In this document: positions 59,556 to 64,000 of the stretch, piece after piece
Position numbering within the stretch: the stretch's first letter is position 1
Layout of the letters: each line of letters begins with the position of its first letter
Assembly: GCA_017744605.1 (NCBI GenBank)
Contig: JAGIAZ010000018.1
Span: forward strand, 1-64,000
From: Sphingobium sp.
Lineage (GTDB): Bacteria; Pseudomonadota; Alphaproteobacteria; Sphingomonadales; Sphingomonadaceae
Direction of reading: 5' to 3'
Length of the DNA: 64,000 nt
Made by a program: the position numbers and the translations under genes
The notes under the pieces: generated by a model
Database searches by the model: none
Told to the model about the DNA's origin: nothing
Seen by the model: the letters and a program-made list of their open reading frames with translations, nothing else

Positions 59556-61004
59556 ATGAGCGAGATCGACACCGCCGCCAAGCGTGATGTGCTCCCGGTC
59601 GATGCGGATGGCATCCAGGACGCCGCCCCCCAGGCACCCGAAACGAATCTCGACGAGGATGACCGGCTGAAACCGGCATTCGTCTCGGCCGTGCTCGAAG
59701 CGGTCGAGAAGGGTGAGCCCGAGGCGGCGCGCGCGCTGGTCGAGCCGCTCCATGCCGCCGACGTCGCCGACCTGCTCGAACTGACGCCGGCCGAGAGCCG
59801 CGCGGCCCTCGTCGAGGCGCTGGGCGACCTGCTGAGCGCCGAGGTGCTCTCCGAGCTCAACGACTATGTGCGCGACGATGTGGTCGAGGCGATCCCCAAT
59901 GAGCAGATCGCCGAACTCGCGTCGGAGCTCGACACCGATGACGCCGTCGCGATCATCGAGGACCTGGACGAGGACGACAAGCAGGAGGTCCTCGAGGCGA
60001 TGGAGCCCGAGGATCGCGCGGCGATCGAAAGCGCGCTGGCTTATCCGGAAGAGACCGCCGGCCGCCTCATGCAGCGCGACCTGGTCGCGGTTCCCGAGCA
60101 TTGGACCGTCGGCCAGACCATCGACTTCCTGCGCGACACGCCGGATCTCACCTCCGACTTCTGGGAAATCTTCGTCGTCGATCCGGGGCACAAGCCGGTG
60201 GGCACCTGCCAGCTGAGCTGGGTGATGCGCTGCCCGCGCGACATCGCGATGACGGATGTCATGAAGCGCGAGCAGACATTGATCCCGGTCGATATGGACC
60301 AGGAAGAGGTCGCGCTGCGCTTCCAGAAATATGCGCTCATCTCGGCGGCCGTCGTCGATGAAGGCGGGCGGCTCGTCGGCATGATCACCGTCGACGATAT
60401 CGTCCACATCATCCAGGAAGAAGCGGGCGAGGACATTCTCCGCCTGTCGGGTGCCGGCGACGGCGACATCAACCAGCCGATCCTGATGACGGTGCGCACG
60501 CGCCTGTTCTGGCTGCTAGTTAACCTGCCCACGGCAATGCTCGCAGCGACGGTGGTCGGCCTGTTCGACAGCGAGATTGCGCGCTATGCGGTGCTCGCGT
60601 CGCTGATGGGCATCGTGTCGGGCATGGGCGGCAATGCCGGGACGCAGACATTGGCCGTCGTCGTGCGAGCCATCGCCACCAACCAGCTGACCAGCTCGAA
60701 CACGCGGCGCGTCATCTTTCGCGAGTTCCGCATCGCGTCCGCCAATGGCATCGCCCTCGGCCTGCTCGTCGGCATCGGCAGTTTCCTCTACTGGCATAAC
60801 CCTACGCTCGCATTCGTGTTCGGCACGGCGATCCTCACCAATAATCTCGTCGCGGGCCTTGCCGGCGTGCTGGTGCCGGTGACGCTGGACCGGCTGAATA
60901 TCGACCCGGCGACCTCCTCGGCGGTGTTCGTCACCACCTGCACCGATTCCCTCGGTTTCCTCTCGTTCCTCGGCCTCGCGACGCTGGCCGGGCTTGGGAC
61001 CTGA
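59556..61004 (+). CDS. mgtE: Magnesium transporter MgtE
   Basis: A 482-residue protein. Order: acidic N domain (about 40-170, with AADVADLLELTPAESRAALV repeats), two CBS domains (about 170-300, containing VTMPRD-like MRCPRDIAMTDVM and VGMITVDDIVHII), and five membrane segments at the C-terminus with the signature SLMGIVSGMGGNAGTQTLAV. MgtE is a Mg2+ channel closed by Mg2+ binding to the cytosolic domains. AAGGAG lies upstream of the start. Confidence 0.94.
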   Translation: MSEIDTAAKRDVLPVDADGIQDAAPQAPETNLDEDDRLKPAFVSAVLEAVEKGEPEAARALVEPLHAADVADLLELTPAESRAALVEALGDLLSAEVLSELNDYVRDDVVEAIPNEQIAELASELDTDDAVAIIEDLDEDDKQEVLEAMEPEDRAAIESALAYPEETAGRLMQRDLVAVPEHWTVGQTIDFLRDTPDLTSDFWEIFVVDPGHKPVGTCQLSWVMRCPRDIAMTDVMKREQTLIPVDMDQEEVALRFQKYALISAAVVDEGGRLVGMITVDDIVHIIQEEAGEDILRLSGAGDGDINQPILMTVRTRLFWLLVNLPTAMLAATVVGLFDSEIARYAVLASLMGIVSGMGGNAGTQTLAVVVRAIATNQLTSSNTRRVIFREFRIASANGIALGLLVGIGSFLYWHNPTLAFVFGTAILTNNLVAGLAGVLVPVTLDRLNIDPATSSAVFVTTCTDSLGFLSFLGLATLAGLGT

Positions 61005-61041
61005 GCGTGGCGCTCCTATCTGCCGCCCCTATCTGCCGCCG

Positions 61042-61434
61042 ATGCCGCTCAACCTGACCAAAGTCGCCTATGGCGCCACCAGCCTCGATGATTTGATGGG
61101 CTGGTTCGCCACGCGTGGCGAGGAGGCCAAGCTCACCACGCGCTACCTGCCCAAGCGCCACGCCGAGATGGTCGGCGGATCGGTGTTCTGGATCCTGAAG
61201 CACCAGCTTGTCGCGCGCTCGGAAATCCTGCGTTTCGAGGATGCCGAGAATGGCAAGACCCATATCGTCATCGATCCCAGGCTGCACCTGGTGAGCCCCG
61301 TGCCGCGCCGCGCGCATCAGGGCTGGCGCTATCTTGAGGAGAAAGACGCGCCGCCTGATCTGGGCGGGGAAAGCGAGGGCGATGTCCTGCCGGGCGGCCT
61401 GGCGATGGAACTGGGGAAGCTGGGGCTGATTTAG
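61042..61434 (+). CDS. DUF1489 family protein
   Basis: A 130-residue cytosolic protein starting MPLNLTKVAYGATSLDDLMG. It matches the DUF1489 family, widespread in alphaproteobacteria and of unknown function; typical segments are MVGGSVFWILKHQLVARSEI and HLVSPVPRRAHQGWRYL. It starts 37 bases after mgtE and is probably co-transcribed with it. An in-frame start at 60994 would overlap mgtE and is less likely. Confidence 0.85.
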   Translation: MPLNLTKVAYGATSLDDLMGWFATRGEEAKLTTRYLPKRHAEMVGGSVFWILKHQLVARSEILRFEDAENGKTHIVIDPRLHLVSPVPRRAHQGWRYLEEKDAPPDLGGESEGDVLPGGLAMELGKLGLI

Positions 61435-61447
61435 GCCGTCAGACCGT

Positions 61448-61473
61448 CGAAAGGTTCTGAAGGTTCCGGGTCC
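61448..61473 (+). repeat. Dispersed 26-base element after a stop codon, copy 2
   Basis: CGAAAGGTTCTGAAGGTTCC followed by GGGTCC, starting 13 bases after the DUF1489 stop codon and in the sense direction of that gene. It is identical to the element at 12783-12808, which sits 11 bases past another stop. A small hairpin with an A-rich loop follows within 20 bases in both places. Confidence 0.6.
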
Positions 61474-61736
61474 AGAGGGCAAAAAATGCCTTCCCGGCGG
61501 CTGGAGGCCGGGCGCCAATAGTCGAGCCGGCGCAAGCCTTGCGTCCGGCGTTGGATTTTCGACATGAGAAAGAGCTTTGGCCATGGTCATGCCAAGGTCG
61601 GCGGGCTGTAGGACAGGGGAAAAGAGGTGCGTCGTTGGCGGCTAACCGGGCCGTCCGGGCGCGACGCCCTTCCCGGCATTGCTTCTTCGTCACCCTGAAC
61701 TTGTTTGGCGATTATACCTTTAAGACAAGGAATAGG

Positions 61737-61834
61737 CAGTTCCCCGGCGCAGGCCGGGGTCCAGACTGAACGCGTGCAATGGCGGGCATTCGACGCTTCG
61801 CGTCGAGACTGGGCGGGCCTGCGCCGGGGAACTG
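61737..61834. repeat. REPIN-type palindromic repeat
   Basis: CAGTTCCCCGGCGCAGGCC at 61737-61755 is the perfect reverse complement of GGCCTGCGCCGGGGAACTG at 61816-61834, a 19-base match. Each arm is itself part of a GC hairpin. The central 60 bases contain GACGCTTCGCGTC, another short palindrome. It is of the same general type as the elements at 7053 and 12214. Confidence 0.75.
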
Positions 61835-61935
61835 CTATCTGCTCGAACGGGATAATCACCAACAAGTTCACCACGACGATTTTGGGATTGTCCGCTTCTC
61901 CACCCCACAGTGGACGCAGAACCGGCCGCGTCTCA

Positions 61936-62964
61936 TCACGGCAGCAGCAGGCTCGAATCCCCATAGCTGTAGAACCGATAGCCGTTTTCGATCGCGTGGC
62001 CATAGACCGCCTGCATCCGCTCCAGCCCCATCAGCGCGCTCACCAGCATGAAGAGCGTGGAGCGGGGCAGGTGAAAGTTGGTCATGAGGCCGTCGACGGC
62101 CCTGAACCGATAGCCCGGTGTGATGAAGATGCGCGTCTCGTCCTCGAAGGGGCGGATGAGGCCGTCCTCGCCCGCTGCGCTTTCGAGCAGCCGCAATGAG
62201 GTGGTGCCGACCGCGATCAGGCGGCTGCCCCGGGCGCGCACGGCGTTGAGGCGCTCGGCCGTGGCAGCGTCGATGCGGCCCCATTCGGCGTGCATGCGAT
62301 GGTCGTCGGTGTTGTCCGCCTTGACCGGCAGGAACGTGCCGGCGCCGACATGGAGCGTCAGCGTCTCATGACCGATGCCGGCGGCATGAAGCGCCGCGAT
62401 CAGCTCCGGCGTGAAGTGCAGTGCGGCCGTCGGTGCGGCAACCGCGCCGGGATCGCGCGCGAACATCGTCTGATAGTCGTCGCGGTCCTTGGCGTCGGTG
62501 GCGCGCTTGCTGGCGATATAGGGCGGCAGTGGCATTTGCCCGGCGCGCTCCAGCAGGATCTCGACCGGCTCGTCGCCGAGAAAGCGGATCGCCATGCCGC
62601 CATCCTCGTCGCGCGGTCCTGCTTGCGCCTGCACGCCCGCCGCGAAGTCGATGACGTCGCCTTCGCGCACTCGCCTGGTGTTGCGCATGAAGACCTGCCA
62701 GTCGCGCGGACCAAGGCGCTTGTGCAGCGTTACGCCGATCCTGGCGTCGCCGCGCCGCCCTTCGAGCTGCGCGGGGATGACGCGGGTGTCGTTGAAGACG
62801 AGACAATCGCCGGCGCGCAGCAGCGACGGGAGGTCGCGCACGATCCGATCGTGCATGCTGCCGCCCGCATCGACGACCAGCATCCGCGCCGCATCGCGCG
62901 GGGAGGCCGGACGCAGGGCGATCCGCTCGGGCGGCAGCTCGAAATCGAAAAGGTCGACGCGCAT
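61936..62964 (-). CDS. queA: S-adenosylmethionine:tRNA ribosyltransferase-isomerase
   Basis: A 342-residue cytosolic enzyme that transfers the ribosyl group of S-adenosylmethionine to preQ1 in tRNA, making epoxyqueuosine. It starts [19 protein letters not shown], and has [32 protein letters not shown] and [18 protein letters not shown], all hallmarks of QueA. The length is normal. It converges with the DUF1489 gene and is divergent from the hydrolase lipoprotein gene. Confidence 0.96.
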   Translation of the reverse strand: MRVDLFDFELPPERIALRPASPRDAARMLVVDAGGSMHDRIVRDLPSLLRAGDCLVFNDTRVIPAQLEGRRGDARIGVTLHKRLGPRDWQVFMRNTRRVREGDVIDFAAGVQAQAGPRDEDGGMAIRFLGDEPVEILLERAGQMPLPPYIASKRATDAKDRDDYQTMFARDPGAVAAPTAALHFTPELIAALHAAGIGHETLTLHVGAGTFLPVKADNTDDHRMHAEWGRIDAATAERLNAVRARGSRLIAVGTTSLRLLESAAGEDGLIRPFEDETRIFITPGYRFRAVDGLMTNFHLPRSTLFMLVSALMGLERMQAVYGHAIENGYRFYSYGDSSLLLP

Positions 62965-63067
62965 GGCGCTGCGCTTAGCCGCCCGCGCGGTGCGAAAGAA
63001 GGGGGTGCATCATTTACCGTCAGTTGTTGACATGCCATGCCGCAGCTGACGGCGGCTGGAGTTCCGA

Positions 63068-63910
63068 ATGAAACGCACGCGTGACCTGGCAATGCTCTTC
63101 ATGATTGCTTCGCTTGCCGGCTGCACCGTCACGGTCGGCGAACGCGATTTCCTGCCACAGGGGCTGACGTCCCCCACCGCCCACCTCATGGCGCCCGCGG
63201 GCTATGAGATGAGTGAGGCGATGATCGATTTGCCCGGCCTCGGGCATGTCCACAGCGTGCGGCTCGACAACCCGGCCAGCGACGCGGTCATCGTCTATTC
63301 CGGCGGCAACGGTTCGTTCGTCGCGGAGCAGACGAAGCGCGCGGCGGTTCTCGCAGAAGCCACCCGCGCCGATATCATTCTCTACGATTATCCGGGCCGG
63401 GGCGGAACGGATGTGGCGCCGACGGCCGATGCGCTTAGTGCATTCGGGCCCGCTTTCGTGGCGGCTCTTCGCCAGCGCGGCTGGATCGCGAGCGGGCCGC
63501 TCTTCTTCCATGGAATGTCGCTGGGAGGCAGCCTGGCGGCGTCGCTTGCGCGCGGCGCTGGCGCCAACGGCGTCATCATCGAGAATAGCGCCGACGACAT
63601 TCCCCGTGTCGCGCGCAGTCTGGTTCCTGTGCTGGCGCGCCCGTTCGTGCGTCTCAAGGTTTCGCCGGCGCTCGCCCATTTCACCTACACCGACTATGTG
63701 GTGGAGGCGAAGGCGCCTGTCCTTCTCATCCTCTCGCGTGGCGACAAGCTCGTCAGGCCGTCGATCATCCGGCGCTTCTACGCAACGCTGCGAAAAAGAG
63801 GCGTCGCCGTGACGATGGTGGATGTGCCGGGTGGCCATGGCCGCGCAATTGGCGAACCGGAGACGCGCGACGCGATCAGCACGTTTTTCCGGAACAACAG
63901 GCCGCGATAG
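63068..63910 (+). CDS. Alpha/beta hydrolase lipoprotein
   Basis: A 280-residue protein with a lipoprotein signal: hydrophobic segment and lipobox SLAGC with Cys19. The hydrolase features are DYPGRGGTDV, nucleophile Ser in HGMSLGGSLA, Asp in LSRGDKLV and His in VPGGHGRA. It should be anchored to a membrane facing the periplasm. The fold is like that of BEM46/FrsA-type hydrolases; the substrate is unknown. Confidence 0.85.
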   Translation: MKRTRDLAMLFMIASLAGCTVTVGERDFLPQGLTSPTAHLMAPAGYEMSEAMIDLPGLGHVHSVRLDNPASDAVIVYSGGNGSFVAEQTKRAAVLAEATRADIILYDYPGRGGTDVAPTADALSAFGPAFVAALRQRGWIASGPLFFHGMSLGGSLAASLARGAGANGVIIENSADDIPRVARSLVPVLARPFVRLKVSPALAHFTYTDYVVEAKAPVLLILSRGDKLVRPSIIRRFYATLRKRGVAVTMVDVPGGHGRAIGEPETRDAISTFFRNNRPR

Positions 63911-63922
63911 CGCGAACCGTCC

Positions 63923-64000
63923 TCAGTCCTCAGGGACGAGTCTGGTGAACTTCTGGATGTCGCAGGTCGAGCCGTTGCGGGCGTGCACCGCGTCACGCCC
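63923..64000 (-). CDS. C-terminal end of an unidentified protein
   Basis: The last 25 codons of a minus-strand gene that enters from the right edge, ending NGSTCDIQKFTRLVPED before a TGA at 63923-63925. The frame is open to the window edge with G/C-ended codons. Too little is present to name the protein; it converges with the hydrolase gene, 12 bases away. Confidence 0.45.
   Translation of the reverse strand, partial: GRDAVHARNGSTCDIQKFTRLVPED

Larger units (their letters stand above)
61435..61935. other. Convergent intergenic region with repeats
   Basis: A 500-base gap between the DUF1489 gene and queA, which converge. It holds the second copy of the 26-base 3' element (61448-61473), an adjacent GGCA-AAAAA-TGCC hairpin, a truncated REP-like CGTCACCCTGAACTTGTTT at about 61688, and a REPIN at 61737-61834. 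No gene is supported. Confidence 0.55.

Overview
The window is high-GC DNA with overwhelmingly G/C-ended codons and very tight gene packing. The content fits an alphaproteobacterium of the sphingomonad type: four TonB-dependent receptors, three PQQ-dependent dehydrogenases, many small exported proteins, REP-type palindromes, and the order glnA-glnB next to map. This assignment is inference from gene content; there is no rRNA or other marker to settle it.

Layout. (1) 1-3175 is housekeeping: the 5' end of glnA, glnB, map, a GFA-type zinc protein, a CinA-like protein and tRNA-Gly(CCC). (2) 3176-56645 is about 53 kb of accessory catabolic genes lying between tRNA-Gly and tRNA-Glu, with no visible integrase, transposase or CRISPR array. 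(3) 56995-64000 is housekeeping again: tRNA-Glu(CTC), tRNA-Ala(CGC), a DEAD-box helicase, a cyclophilin, MgtE, a DUF1489 protein, queA, an alpha/beta hydrolase lipoprotein and the 3' end of one unknown gene.

The accessory block is built of cassettes. 4060-12187 (+) is an operon of exported proteins joined by 4-base overlaps: two DUF8021-like proteins, a beta-propeller lactonase-like protein, three SnoaL-like (NTF2-fold) proteins and a quinohaemoprotein alcohol dehydrogenase, followed by a MOSC protein. 12820-18795 (-) holds a second such dehydrogenase, a paraoxonase-like propeller and two exported esterases. 18810-26854 is a shikimate/quinate locus: QuiC-type 3-dehydroshikimate dehydratase, TetR regulator, MFS importer, TonB receptor and a shikimate dehydrogenase; a near-identical operator lies upstream of the dehydratase/regulator pair and of the receptor. 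27011-33575 holds another TetR regulator, then a minus-strand group of TonB receptor, third DUF8021-like protein, Old Yellow Enzyme, SnoaL-like protein and SDR. 33816-38308 (-) holds a vanillyl-alcohol-oxidase-type flavoprotein coupled to a cytochrome c and a small unknown exported protein, plus an MFS transporter and an SMP-30 lactonase. 38552-44382 (+) holds a TonB receptor, a truncated IlvD/Edd dehydratase, a MarR regulator and a two-subunit aconitase X. 44467-50423 holds EthD-like and SDR genes facing an exported VOC protein, a cytochrome-PQQ fusion dehydrogenase and a ThuA-like protein. 50536-56645 holds a fourth TonB receptor, an AraC regulator, a second EthD-like protein and an MFS importer.

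Taken together this looks like machinery for taking up plant-derived aromatic or alicyclic compounds through the outer membrane, oxidising and hydrolysing them in the periplasm, importing the products and feeding them to central metabolism. The shikimate/quinate assignment is firm at family level; the substrates of the other cassettes are not determined by the sequence.
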